NCBI GenBank assembly: GCA_016938425.1
Contig: JAFGUR010000102.1
Coordinates: 1-11,488, forward strand
Direction: 5' to 3'
DNA length: 11,488 nt
From: Fusobacteriaceae bacterium
GTDB taxonomy: Bacteria > Fusobacteriota > Fusobacteriia > Fusobacteriales > Fusobacteriaceae
Shown here: piece by piece, positions 1 through 7,061 of the stretch
How positions within the stretch are numbered: position 1 is the stretch's first letter
Layout of the letters: each line of letters opens with the position of its first letter
The notes under the pieces: model-generated
What the model was told of the DNA's origin: nothing
What the model saw: the letters and a program-made list of their open reading frames with translations, nothing else
The model's database searches: none
Made by a program: the position numbers and the translations under genes

Positions 1-1
1 A

Positions 2-355
2 AGTCATTTTATTACTAAAAAGTTAGATTCATATCAAATATTAATTTCTAATTATGAAAATTATAATGACTCTAAAGAAAAAAAAGAAATTAAAATAAAT
101 TTAAAAAATATTGAGAAGGGGAATTACTTAATTAATAAATACTATTTAAATGAAAATAGTGGCTCTATTTATAATTATTGGATAAAAATGGGAGCACCAC
201 AGAAAATTACAGAAGACATTTTTCAACTTTTAAAATCAAAAGAAAAAATGGAGATGGAAGTTTTTGAGGAAAATTTTATAAGTGGGAATTTTGTGATAAA
301 AGAGATAATCCCGCCAAATGGTATGGTTTTTTGTGAAATGAAGAGGAAAATTTAG
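2..355 (+). CDS. C-terminal fragment of a GH39-like domain protein (AraC-type regulator or beta-xylosidase family)
   Basis: An open frame enters from the left edge and ends at TAG 353-355, giving about 117 residues of C-terminus. The piece contains KGNYLINKYYLNENSGSIYN, then YWIKMGAP, then a leucine-rich stretch and a final IIPPNGMVFCEMKR. The pattern of Asn plus GS, then W-x-x-MG, and a closing proline-rich beta-strand resembles the end of GH39 (beta-xylosidase) domains, including those fused to AraC-type helix-turn-helix regulators. In such regulators the sugar-hydrolase fold probably senses a ligand. The catalytic region and any DNA-binding domain lie outside the window, so I cannot say whether this is an enzyme or a regulator. 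The assignment rests on remembered family pattern only. The reading frame is intact to its stop and no rho-independent terminator follows directly. Confidence 0.5.
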   Translation, partial: SHFITKKLDSYQILISNYENYNDSKEKKEIKINLKNIEKGNYLINKYYLNENSGSIYNYWIKMGAPQKITEDIFQLLKSKEKMEMEVFEENFISGNFVIKEIIPPNGMVFCEMKRKI

Positions 356-366
356 AAATTTTATAC

Positions 367-558
367 AAAGGAATTGATGGCTAGTTGCAAAAGCAAAAAA
401 TTATTTTTATTGTTTTTACAGGAGTAGCGAGGGCGGAGTCCTTGCCGTGGGTTCGGGCTCTGTCTTAAATCCTCCTTTTTTTCCCTCCCCCACCGTAGAT
501 GGGGAAATTACATAAAATAAAGATGTTAGAGTTTTGCAACAAACTAAAAGGAATTGAT
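367..558. repeat. GC-rich interspersed element with inverted-repeat ends and 12-bp flanking direct repeats
   Basis: The direct repeat AAAGGAATTGAT occurs at 367-378 and 547-558. Just inside are the inverted copies GTTGCAAAA (384-392) and TTTTGCAAC (532-540). Between them lies a block (420-505) that is far richer in G and C than anything else here; 28 of the 40 bases 421-460 are G or C. It contains a short stem, CCCCA (488-492) with TGGGG (500-504), and AGGAG (420-424) that can pair with CTCCT (472-476) before a T run. No reading frame of useful length crosses it. The layout resembles a MITE-like or other dispersed repeat, possibly transcribed as a structured RNA. It sits between a truncated-in-window gene and a decayed gene. 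Confidence 0.55.
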
Positions 559-566
559 ATAAGGAG

Positions 567-1263
567 GAGTTTATAGACTATTTATATAGAGCTATAAATG
601 ATTCAAACGAAGATATATTAGGAAGAAAATCTTTTGCCAAAAGGTTAGCAGAATTTATAAATAAATATAAACAAAAAGATAATATTTATTAGATATTATA
701 GAAAATACTGATGCCATAATTAGCCAAAGTGAAATTTATGAAAGAATAATAGTTTTGCTGAAGGGATGAGTGATAAAGATGAAATAAAAAGAATATTAAA
801 TGATATATCGATTAATGAGAAATATAGTTATAGAGAATTTTTTAAATTTCTTAATAACTTGAGGGAAAACTATTCTTTAGATATTGAAGAGGTTATTAAA
901 AAACATATAAAAAAAGTATTGTTAAACAAAGAACTTAATGGAAATATCGTTTATTCATTTTCTGAATTGAATAGATTTAAAAATTGGATTGTTAATAAAT
1001 TCCTTAACAGTTGCTTTAAAGATGAGTCAAAATTTTTTGACTATTTAAGATGAATTCAAGATGAAGTAAATCATCAAATTCATCAAAATTTAATATATGA
1101 AAATGTAATTTTTTATGAAAATATAGAATCAAACTATAGTTATGATAAATTAGTTATTTTGGTTAATAAAATTACTAGAGATTTATCTAGTGAAGAAAAA
1201 GAATTAAAAAAATTATTAATTGCAAAGAAAAGTAGAAAAGAGTATGAAAATTTTTTTAGATAA
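567..1263 (+). pseudogene. decayed remnant of a KAP-family P-loop NTPase
   Basis: Three pieces in different frames read as one eroded protein. Piece one (567-692) gives EFIDYLYRAINDSNEDILGR followed by KSFAKRLAEFINKY; the D-x-LGR-x-x-FA pattern is typical of the N-terminus of KAP P-loop NTPases. It follows a good AAGGAGG site (561-567) but has no start codon. A one-base shift near 690 leads into LDIIENTDAIISQSEIYER (689-745). A second shift leads into MSDKDEIKRIL from 766, which runs to TGA 1051-1053 and continues in the same frame to TAA 1261-1263. The Walker A and B core expected soon after the N-terminal motif is absent, so a large internal deletion probably occurred. KAP NTPases are often membrane-linked and some act in phage defence. 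The 766-1053 segment alone is open for 95 codons but lacks its own ribosome binding site. Confidence 0.6.
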
Positions 1264-1288
1264 TATAAAAGCAAAAAACAAAAATAAG

Positions 1289-1323
1289 AAAAAAGAGATA
1301 AAAAATGTATTTATCTCTTTTTT
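1289..1323. terminator. bidirectional hairpin terminator
   Basis: AAAAAAGAGATAAA (1289-1302) pairs with TTTATCTCTTTTTT (1310-1323) around a 7-nt loop. The A run on one side and T run on the other make it usable from both strands. It serves the decayed KAP gene from the left and the convergent oxidoreductase gene from the right. Confidence 0.75.
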
Positions 1324-1354
1324 TATGATATTTTAAATGTTTGCTATGAAACTA

Positions 1355-1393
1355 AATTAGCAAAGTCTTTAAAAACTAAAAGGACTTCTAATT
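1355..1393. other. imperfect stem-loop between convergent genes
   Basis: AATTAG (1355-1360) pairs with CTAATT (1388-1393), and inside it AAGTC (1363-1367) pairs with GACTT (1383-1387), followed by TTT/AAA. There is a 2-nt bulge on one side and a 1-nt bulge on the other. No clear T run follows on either strand, so it is not a standard terminator. It could assist 3'-end formation of the minus-strand oxidoreductase transcript. Confidence 0.35.
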
Positions 1394-1439
1394 CAGTAGA
1401 TTCTAATTAATGTATTATGTAATTAAAATTTTAAGAATT

Positions 1440-2783
1440 TTATCTATAAATTTTTCTGAACAATATAGCTAATGGATTCCAAACACTTGCATTTGTAGGT
1501 GAATAAGAGAAATCATAGTTAATAAATTTATCAATAGTTATTTTTTCAGTAATTACTAAAGAAAATAAATCAATAAATTGTGCTACAGCTTCTTTACCTG
1601 TTCCAAATGCTCCTAAAACTATATTATCAACTTGATCATAAATTACATCAATTTTTACACCTTTTTCTCCAAATCCCGCAATTTTTGGCATTGCTCTTAG
1701 AGAAATCGTTTTTACATTTTTATAATGTTCTATAGCATTTTCATAAGTTAAACCTGTCCCCGCAATTTTTAAATCAAATACAGATGTAGCAAAACTTCCA
1801 CTAACACCGTTCCATTTTATATTTTTCTCTCCTCTTAATACCCTTGCTAAAACAATAGCTTGCTTATCTGCAACATCGCCATAAGGAGCATAAACCATTT
1901 CATCAGTTAACTTATTTCTGTTATAAACTAAATCTCCTAAGGCATAAACATGAGGTATATATGTTTCTAAGTATTCATTAACATAAATTCTATTATTTGC
2001 ATCAAATTTAAAATCACTTTCTTCAAGTAATTCGATATTTGGTTTAATTCCGATAGACATTAATAATAAATCTGTTTGAATTTCTTCTCCAGAATTAAGT
2101 TTAATGCTTTTAATTTTTTTATTGTGTGAAATTATTTCTTCCAAAGATTTTCCTAATGAAATTTTTATACCTTTTTCAATAAGTTTATTATATATTTCAT
2201 CACTTATATCTTTAGGCAATTTCGGCATTAATCGATCCTGTAATTCTACTAATTCTACTTCTAATCCAGCATCACAGAAAGCTTCTACCATTTCAATTCC
2301 AATAAACCCTCCACCAACAACTACAGCTTTTTTTAAAGAATTTTCATCTATATATTCTTTAATTCTCTCTGCATCGAGAGCATGACTTAACCTAAATAGC
2401 CCTTCTATATCTGGGGAATATCTTTTTATATTAGGAATAATTGGTGCCCCTCCTATACTTAATACTAATTCATCATAAAAAACCTTTCCTTCTACCCTAT
2501 CTCCTAAAACTTCAATGGATTTTTCTTCAAAATTAATTTTATGAACCAAATGATTTTCATATACATCTATTCCCTTTTCTCTAAAATATTCAGGAGAGTA
2601 ATGAACTACACTTTTAAAAGAGAGATGACCTCCTATATAATAAGGGGTTGGGCATCCTGCCCAAGAAACATAAGGTCCTTTATCAAATAACATAATTTTA
2701 TTTTCTGGCATGCTTTTTATAAGTTGTGCTGCCAAAGTCATCCCCCCAGCACCACCACCAATTATTACAATTTTTTTCTCCAT
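1440..2783 (-). CDS. FAD-dependent pyridine nucleotide-disulfide oxidoreductase, NADH oxidase/CoA-disulfide reductase type
   Basis: A cytoplasmic flavoprotein of 447 residues. The N-terminus has the FAD-binding GGGAGG (residues 9-14). A single redox cysteine, C44, lies in SWAGCPTPYYIGG, where CoA-disulfide reductases and NADH oxidases carry their catalytic cysteine. A second Rossmann motif, GGGFIG (157-162), is followed by an acidic residue near position 180, which favours NADH over NADPH. YALGD (280-284) is the second FAD contact. The C-terminal third is the usual dimerisation domain, ending in YSPTNASVWNPLAI. No rhodanese domain is attached. Likely roles are reduction of CoA disulfide or a related disulfide/polysulfide, or oxygen removal by NADH oxidation; sequence alone does not separate these. 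I chose the ATG at 2781-2783 because GGAGGAG sits just upstream; a longer frame to 2843 would run through the promoter. Divergent from lrgAB. Confidence 0.85.
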   Translation of the reverse strand: MEKKIVIIGGGAGGMTLAAQLIKSMPENKIMLFDKGPYVSWAGCPTPYYIGGHLSFKSVVHYSPEYFREKGIDVYENHLVHKINFEEKSIEVLGDRVEGKVFYDELVLSIGGAPIIPNIKRYSPDIEGLFRLSHALDAERIKEYIDENSLKKAVVVGGGFIGIEMVEAFCDAGLEVELVELQDRLMPKLPKDISDEIYNKLIEKGIKISLGKSLEEIISHNKKIKSIKLNSGEEIQTDLLLMSIGIKPNIELLEESDFKFDANNRIYVNEYLETYIPHVYALGDLVYNRNKLTDEMVYAPYGDVADKQAIVLARVLRGEKNIKWNGVSGSFATSVFDLKIAGTGLTYENAIEHYKNVKTISLRAMPKIAGFGEKGVKIDVIYDQVDNIVLGAFGTGKEAVAQFIDLFSLVITEKITIDKFINYDFSYSPTNASVWNPLAILFRKIYR

Positions 2784-2814
2784 AAAAACTCCTCCAAATA
2801 AGTATTCTATCCAT

Positions 2815-2843
2815 ATATTACTACCATAATATTTGAAAGTCAA
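2815..2843 (-). promoter_or_regulatory. promoter of the disulfide oxidoreductase gene
   Basis: On the minus strand TTGACT (2838-2843) and TAATAT (2815-2820) are separated by exactly 17 bp. Both are close to the sigma-70 consensus. The expected transcription start falls a few bases further on, leaving a short leader with the GGAGGAG ribosome binding site. Confidence 0.7.
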
Positions 2844-2846
2844 CTA

Positions 2847-2876
2847 AAAAGGTTCCTTTTGTTAACTGAAACAAAA
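2847..2876. promoter_or_regulatory. candidate operator between divergent promoters
   Basis: Two overlapping inverted repeats lie between the -35 boxes of the divergent promoters: AAAAGG-tt-CCTTTT (2847-2860) and TTTTGTT-aactga-AACAAAA (2857-2876). Their position would let one DNA-binding protein affect both genes. No regulator is encoded next to them. The half-site spacing does not match the usual Rex site (TTGTGA-type with a longer gap). Confidence 0.4.
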
Positions 2877-2878
2877 TA

Positions 2879-2907
2879 TTGTAAATGTAAATTTAAAGTG
2901 TTATAAT
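2879..2907 (+). promoter_or_regulatory. promoter of lrgAB
   Basis: TTGTAA (2879-2884) and TATAAT (2902-2907) are separated by 17 bp. The -10 box is perfect. A leader of about 37 nt follows, ending in AAGGAGG before the lrgA start. Confidence 0.7.
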
Positions 2908-2950
2908 TACTGTATTTACTAGAGTTTTATATATTCTAAAAGGAGGTTGT

Positions 2951-3316
2951 ATGAAATATTTTAACCAGCTTGGGTTGGTTCTCTTTATTCAATTTGTTGG
3001 TGTTATTTTAAATAAATATGTTATTTCTCTTGTGCCTTCAACAGTACTTGGAATGATTATTTTATTCTTATTGCTATTATCTAAAATTATAAAAATCGAA
3101 GATATTCGAGAGTTTTCTGAATTTCTTCTTATGAATTTAGCTTTTTTCTTTATTCCCCCTAGTATTTCATTAATGAATTCTTGGGGTATTTTAAGTGCAA
3201 ACTTATTGAAAATATTTGTAATTGTAATAATTACCACATTTATAACTATGATTGTGACAGGAAAAACTATTGATTTTTTAATTAATAGAAAGGAGAAAAA
3301 AAATGGAGATTCTTAA
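2951..3316 (+). CDS. lrgA: LrgA/CidA family holin-like membrane protein
   Basis: A 121-residue protein that is nearly all membrane: four hydrophobic segments at about 5-25, 29-48, 60-80 and 85-107, then a short charged tail. The PSTVLGMIILFLLL stretch and the FFFIPPSISLMNSWGIL stretch are typical of the CidA/LrgA family, as is the length. Members sit in the inner membrane and act with LrgB. In Gram-positive bacteria they influence autolysis and overflow metabolism, and a related pair takes up pyruvate. The start is supported by AAGGAGG seven bases upstream. Its last 14 bases overlap the start of lrgB, so the two are translationally coupled. The physiological role in this organism cannot be read from the sequence. 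Confidence 0.85.
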   Translation: MKYFNQLGLVLFIQFVGVILNKYVISLVPSTVLGMIILFLLLLSKIIKIEDIREFSEFLLMNLAFFFIPPSISLMNSWGILSANLLKIFVIVIITTFITMIVTGKTIDFLINRKEKKNGDS

Positions 3317-3995
3317 TAATGAAATTTTTGGTTTATTTTTAACAATTGCTGTCTATTATTTTTCATTAGAAGTAGCTAAAAAAATTAGAAATCCGCTTTT
3401 TAATCCTTTGTTTATAACTACTGTTTTAATTATTGCTATTTTAAAAATATTTCATATTCCTTTAGAATATTATGATAAAGGTGGAGATTTCGTTAAGTTT
3501 TTTCTTGGCCCCTCAACAGTTATTTTAGCTCTTCCTTTATATAGGCAACTTCATTTATTGAAAAAGCATTTCTTCCCTATTATTATTGGAGTTTTAGTTG
3601 GAGCTTTTACTTCTTTAATATCAGTTTTTATATTAGGAAAATTATTACATTTAGACTTTCAAGTATTAATTTCTTTACTTCCAAAATCAATAACTACTCC
3701 TATTGGTATATCCATAAGTGAAAGTTATGGAGGTCTTGTTCCACTAACTATTACTGCTATAGTTATAACAGGAATTACTGGATCAATTTCAGCACCATTT
3801 GTTATTAAATTTGCAAAAATTAAAAATGAAGTGTCTAAAGGAATTGCCATTGGAACAGCTAGTCATGCTGTTGGAACATCTAAAGCAATTGAAATGGGTG
3901 AAACAATAGGAGCAATGAGTGGGCTTGCAATTGCTCTCGCAGGAACATTTACAGCACTTATTATGCCTATTTTTAGTAAGTTATTTTTAAAATAA
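3303..3995 (+). CDS. lrgB: LrgB/CidB family membrane protein
   Basis: A 230-residue polytopic inner-membrane protein of the usual length for LrgB. Diagnostic stretches are FFLGPSTVILALPLYRQ, LLPKSITTPIGISISE, GITGSISAPFVIK and GIAIGTASHAVGTSKAIEMG, the last being the hallmark GxxxGxxSHxxGTxxA segment. Plant relatives export glycolate and glycerate, and bacterial pairs have been linked to pyruvate uptake and to control of murein hydrolase activity, so a small-carboxylate transporter with LrgA is a reasonable working idea. The start lies inside lrgA, with AAGGAG about six bases before the ATG. A strong hairpin terminator follows. Confidence 0.9.
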   Translation: MEILNNEIFGLFLTIAVYYFSLEVAKKIRNPLFNPLFITTVLIIAILKIFHIPLEYYDKGGDFVKFFLGPSTVILALPLYRQLHLLKKHFFPIIIGVLVGAFTSLISVFILGKLLHLDFQVLISLLPKSITTPIGISISESYGGLVPLTITAIVITGITGSISAPFVIKFAKIKNEVSKGIAIGTASHAVGTSKAIEMGETIGAMSGLAIALAGTFTALIMPIFSKLFLK

Positions 3996-4023
3996 AATTT
4001 TAGAAGAGTAATTCTACAGAAAT

Positions 4024-4054
4024 AAAAAGTTTAGGGAATCCTAAACTCTTTATT
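4024..4054. terminator. bidirectional terminator between lrgB and the exporter operon
   Basis: AGTTTAGG (4028-4035) pairs perfectly with CCTAAACT (4040-4047) around the tetraloop GAAT. A-rich sequence precedes and T-rich sequence follows on the plus strand. The minus strand has TTTTTATT after the stem, so it can also end the exporter transcript. Confidence 0.85.
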
Positions 4055-4119
4055 TCTTAACTTTTTCAATTACTTGTTGTTTTGAATTTAATAACGAAAA
4101 AGTAACTAAAACTATTTTT

Positions 4120-5274
4120 CTACTTTTCCATATTTTTCTCTAATATAAATATATTCAAAGGTAAAAATAAGACAATAATTCCTACTAAATAATATAAATC
4201 ATATTTTATAGTAGAAAATCCTTGCTCCATATACATTATTGCTTTTATGGCTCTTAAAAAATGAGTTAAAGGAAGTGCATATGATATTTTTTGGACAAAA
4301 TTAGGCATACTATATACAGGCCAAGTATATCCTGAAAGAACATAAGAAGGTACTGCAAGTAGCATAGAAAGCTGAATTGCTTGAACTTGCGATTTTAAAA
4401 GTACAGATATAAATAATCCTATCATCATAATGGCGGCAACAAAAATTGCTATTAAAAAAGCCATTAAAAATAAATTACCTCGTTGTGGAATTTCGAAGAA
4501 ATTAATTGCTATAGAATGAACAATTAATGAATTTGCTAAAAATACTAAAAAATAAAATAGAAATTTTCCAGCAAAAATTTCGTAACTTTTTAATTTTGTC
4601 ATTGCTAAGTTTTTAATAATTTTATTTTCTTTATCCCTAGTTATTGATAATGCTACTGCCAGAAAAGAAACTTGTTGGATTATAGTTCCAACTAATCCTA
4701 AAAGCATAAAAGCACCATAATCTCCTGTAGAATTATACCAAACTCTGGATTTATAAGTTAAGGCGGTGGCTGTTTCATACGCTTTCTCTTTAGCTATTCC
4801 ACTTCCTTCCATAACTTTTATGTTTATAGCTGCAGAATATGTTTGAACAATTTGAAGAGCAGCATTTCCTACTGTACTCATAACCAGTGTATTATTCCCG
4901 TTTAAAATAACTAACACTTCTTGACTTTTACTACTTTTAACATTTTTTTTCAATCCTTGTTGAATGACAATTCCAGCATCTGCTTTTCCTGTATCAATGG
5001 TCTTTTTAACTGCTTCATAGGAATCAACATATTTAATAACTTTTAATCTTTCAGAATCATTAAAAGCATTTAGCAGTTGTCTGCTAAGGTCTGTCTTATC
5101 ACCATCATAAACAACAATAGGAATATTCGTAACTTTCCCTTTTTCATAAACAAAACCCATTAGCGTAGTTAGTGCAAGAGAAGCAAGAAAACACATTGAA
5201 AAAGCCACTCTATCTCTCATTACATGTAAAATTTCTTTTTTGAAAATGGCCATTATTCTTTTTAAACTATTCAT
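4120..5274 (-). CDS. ABC-2 type permease of an exporter (YhhJ/YbhR-like)
   Basis: A 384-residue inner-membrane permease. It begins with FKKEILHVMRDR, the short amphipathic entry found in ABC-2 permeases. One membrane segment follows (about 20-42), then a periplasmic domain of roughly 150 residues, then five C-terminal membrane segments. LSMLLAVPSYVLSGYTWPV and the nearby SYALPLTHFLRA are typical of the drug-export branch (YhhJ, YbhR, YbhS). The start at 5274 has GGAGGG eight bases upstream; a further upstream ATG at 5295 lacks a good site. It overlaps the end of the preceding ABC homologue by 8 nt, implying coupled translation. As the only permease in the operon it would have to work as a homodimer. 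With HlyD and TolC upstream it should export a drug or small amphipathic compound across both membranes; the substrate is unknown. Confidence 0.85.
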   Translation of the reverse strand: MNSLKRIMAIFKKEILHVMRDRVAFSMCFLASLALTTLMGFVYEKGKVTNIPIVVYDGDKTDLSRQLLNAFNDSERLKVIKYVDSYEAVKKTIDTGKADAGIVIQQGLKKNVKSSKSQEVLVILNGNNTLVMSTVGNAALQIVQTYSAAINIKVMEGSGIAKEKAYETATALTYKSRVWYNSTGDYGAFMLLGLVGTIIQQVSFLAVALSITRDKENKIIKNLAMTKLKSYEIFAGKFLFYFLVFLANSLIVHSIAINFFEIPQRGNLFLMAFLIAIFVAAIMMIGLFISVLLKSQVQAIQLSMLLAVPSYVLSGYTWPVYSMPNFVQKISYALPLTHFLRAIKAIMYMEQGFSTIKYDLYYLVGIIVLFLPLNIFILEKNMEK

Positions 5275-5848
5275 TATTATGCCCTCCATTTTCATTTAAA
5301 ATTATATATTCATCACATACTTCTAAATCAATAGATTTTGAAGTGAAAATTAAAATTCCTTTACCAATTTGTTTCAAATTATTAAGAATTTTTCTAGCTA
5401 TTTCATAAGAATTATCATCTAATCCTAATGAAAATTCCTCTATTATTAACAATTTAAAATTAAATGTTAAAATACATAAGTATTTTGCAAGATTTTTTAA
5501 AGTTTCAGGTAATTCACTTAATAAAATATCTTGATATTCTATAAAATTACCCATTTCTAATATTTTATCAATGCTTTCTTTGTATTCATTTACTTCAGCA
5601 AAAAATTCTAAGTTTTCTTTTATAGATAAATCCTCATAAAATCTAATTTCAGGGCTTATTATCATAAGTTCATCAGTATATTTAATATTTTCATTTACAG
5701 ATTTTTTTAATGATTTTAAAATCTCAGTAAATCTGTACTCCATTTTTCCTTTTATCCCAAAAATTTCTCCTTCTAATATTTTAAAAGATATAGGATTAAA
5801 AGGTGTAGAATCTAAATTTAAATCTGAAACTTCCAATAAAGTATTCAT
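5267..5848 (-). CDS. degenerate ABC ATPase homologue lacking catalytic motifs
   Basis: A 193-residue protein, shorter than the usual 220-310, placed where the exporter ATPase belongs. The fold can be traced: LEVSDLNL at the start, then GEIFGIKGKMEYRF at 27-40 where a Walker A (GxxGxGKS/T) should be. It continues with ISPEIRFYEDLSIKENLEFF (64-83) at the Q-loop, with Glu for Gln. LSELPETLKN (110-119) replaces LSGGxxQR, and LLIIEEFSLGLDD (133-145) stands at Walker B plus D-loop, with Glu for the Asp but the second Glu and GLD kept. IFTSKS (167-172) replaces the H-loop histidine. ATP hydrolysis by this subunit is therefore unlikely. The frame is open, has GAGGTGG before the ATG and overlaps the permease gene, so it looks selected as a protein. 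It may be a structural subunit or partner a second ATPase encoded elsewhere. Confidence 0.75.
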   Translation of the reverse strand: MNTLLEVSDLNLDSTPFNPISFKILEGEIFGIKGKMEYRFTEILKSLKKSVNENIKYTDELMIISPEIRFYEDLSIKENLEFFAEVNEYKESIDKILEMGNFIEYQDILLSELPETLKNLAKYLCILTFNFKLLIIEEFSLGLDDNSYEIARKILNNLKQIGKGILIFTSKSIDLEVCDEYIILNENGGHNNE

Positions 5849-5861
5849 ATATTTCCACCTC

Positions 5862-7049
5862 TTACTTTGTTTTTACTTTTATAGACGCTGTCATTCCTGG
5901 TTTTAATCTTAAATTACTATTGTCCAACTTGATTTTAACAGTAAAAGCAACAACATCTTTTTCTCCTTTTTCTTGAGAAGCTCTTTCAGTTGCATAACTT
6001 GGTTTAGAAGAAATTGTAGTTATTTTTCCTTTATATATTTTATTATTTTCCCCAGGGATGAAAACATCAACCGCATCTCCAACTTTAAAGTTTCCTATAT
6101 AATTTTCACTTATCTTAATGTTTGCCCAGATTTCCTTTAAATCAGCTATTGTTACTATTGGCATTCCTGTAGATACAAGTTCACCGTCTTCAGCATTTTT
6201 TGAAGTAATAGTTCCATTTTTAGGTGATTTTATTGTTGAATCATTTAAATAACTTAAGATTTCATTAACTCCACCTTGAGCTTGTAATAATTGTTCTTTA
6301 GCAGCAATTACATCCTGTGCCCTTGCATTTATAGAAAGTTTTGTAACACCTGCTAAATTAACCATTCCTTCAGCTTGAGAAACTAATGCCTCTGCAGCTG
6401 AAATATCCTCTTTTTGGGCCCCTTCTTTAACTAAATTATATTGTTCTTTAGCTGTATTATATTTAGATTTAGCCACTTCATATTCTGCTTTTGCTCCATC
6501 CAATTTTTGTTGTGAAATTGCTCCTTCTTTAAATAGAGCTTGTATTCTATCGTAAGAAACTTTAGCATATTCATAACCTTCTTTTGCCTGTGTAACTAAT
6601 TCTTGTGCTTGTTGTAATTGTTGAGGTCTAGCACCTTTTTGAGCTTTTTTAAGTTGAGCTTGTGCCGCAGAATAAGCTCCATTTGCTTGTAAAATTTGTG
6701 CATCGGACTGTTCTTTTGCAGCGTTATATGCAATTTCTGCTTGTTTAACTCTTGTTTGTGCAATTCCAACTAAAGCTTTTGCTTGCTCAAGTTTTGCTTC
6801 AATATTTTCAGCTTCTACTGTAGCTAATATATCTCCTTTTTTTACGTTATCTCCTTCATCTACTTTTACTTCTAATATTTTCCCTGCAACTTTTACATTT
6901 ACATCTACTTCATCTGTTTCTAAAACTCCAGAAATTATTCCATCATCTTTTATCTTTTGAGTTTTTTCTGAATCATTTTTCATTAAAGTAAAAGCTAATA
7001 TTCCTGCAACTAAAAATATTATTAAAAAAACTATTCCTTTTTTCTTCAT
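5862..7049 (-). CDS. HlyD-family membrane fusion protein (YbhG/YhiI-like)
   Basis: The periplasmic adaptor of a tripartite exporter, 395 residues. One N-terminal membrane anchor (about 5-24) is followed by a lipoyl half-domain with VAGKILEVKVDEGDNVKKGD (54-73). A long alanine- and glutamine-rich coiled coil occupies roughly 83-265 and contains repeats of the KAEYEVAKSKYNTAKEQYN kind. The second lipoyl half starts at STIKSPKNGTITS, followed by a beta-barrel (IWANIKISENYIGNFKVGDA) and a final membrane-proximal domain ending LRLKPGMTASIKVKTK. The coiled coil should dock on the TolC-type channel encoded just upstream. It starts 12 nt after the channel gene ends; the AAGGAG site begins within that gene's stop codon. 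Confidence 0.9.
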   Translation of the reverse strand: MKKKGIVFLIIFLVAGILAFTLMKNDSEKTQKIKDDGIISGVLETDEVDVNVKVAGKILEVKVDEGDNVKKGDILATVEAENIEAKLEQAKALVGIAQTRVKQAEIAYNAAKEQSDAQILQANGAYSAAQAQLKKAQKGARPQQLQQAQELVTQAKEGYEYAKVSYDRIQALFKEGAISQQKLDGAKAEYEVAKSKYNTAKEQYNLVKEGAQKEDISAAEALVSQAEGMVNLAGVTKLSINARAQDVIAAKEQLLQAQGGVNEILSYLNDSTIKSPKNGTITSKNAEDGELVSTGMPIVTIADLKEIWANIKISENYIGNFKVGDAVDVFIPGENNKIYKGKITTISSKPSYATERASQEKGEKDVVAFTVKIKLDNSNLRLKPGMTASIKVKTK

Positions 7050-7061
7050 TTTCTTATCTCC

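Noticed and set aside
766..1053. independent 95-residue gene
   Set aside because: No ribosome binding site, and the frame continues with similar composition past its stop to 1263. The upstream KAP-like pieces line up with it, so a pseudogene fragment is the better reading.
2104..2385. plus-strand open frame of 93 codons
   Set aside because: It lies wholly inside the disulfide oxidoreductase gene on the other strand, has no ribosome binding site and a low-complexity Ser/Ile/Pro composition.
2784..2843. 20-residue N-terminal extension of the disulfide oxidoreductase
   Set aside because: It covers the promoter -10 and -35 boxes, and the FAD motif begins as usual right after the internal ATG, which has GGAGGAG upstream.
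2857..2876. Rex redox-repressor site
   Set aside because: TTTTGTT-N6-AACAAAA has a shorter gap between TTGT and ACAA than the Rex consensus allows.
2989..3237. minus-strand open frame of 82 codons
   Set aside because: It is antisense within lrgA, whose family match is clear.
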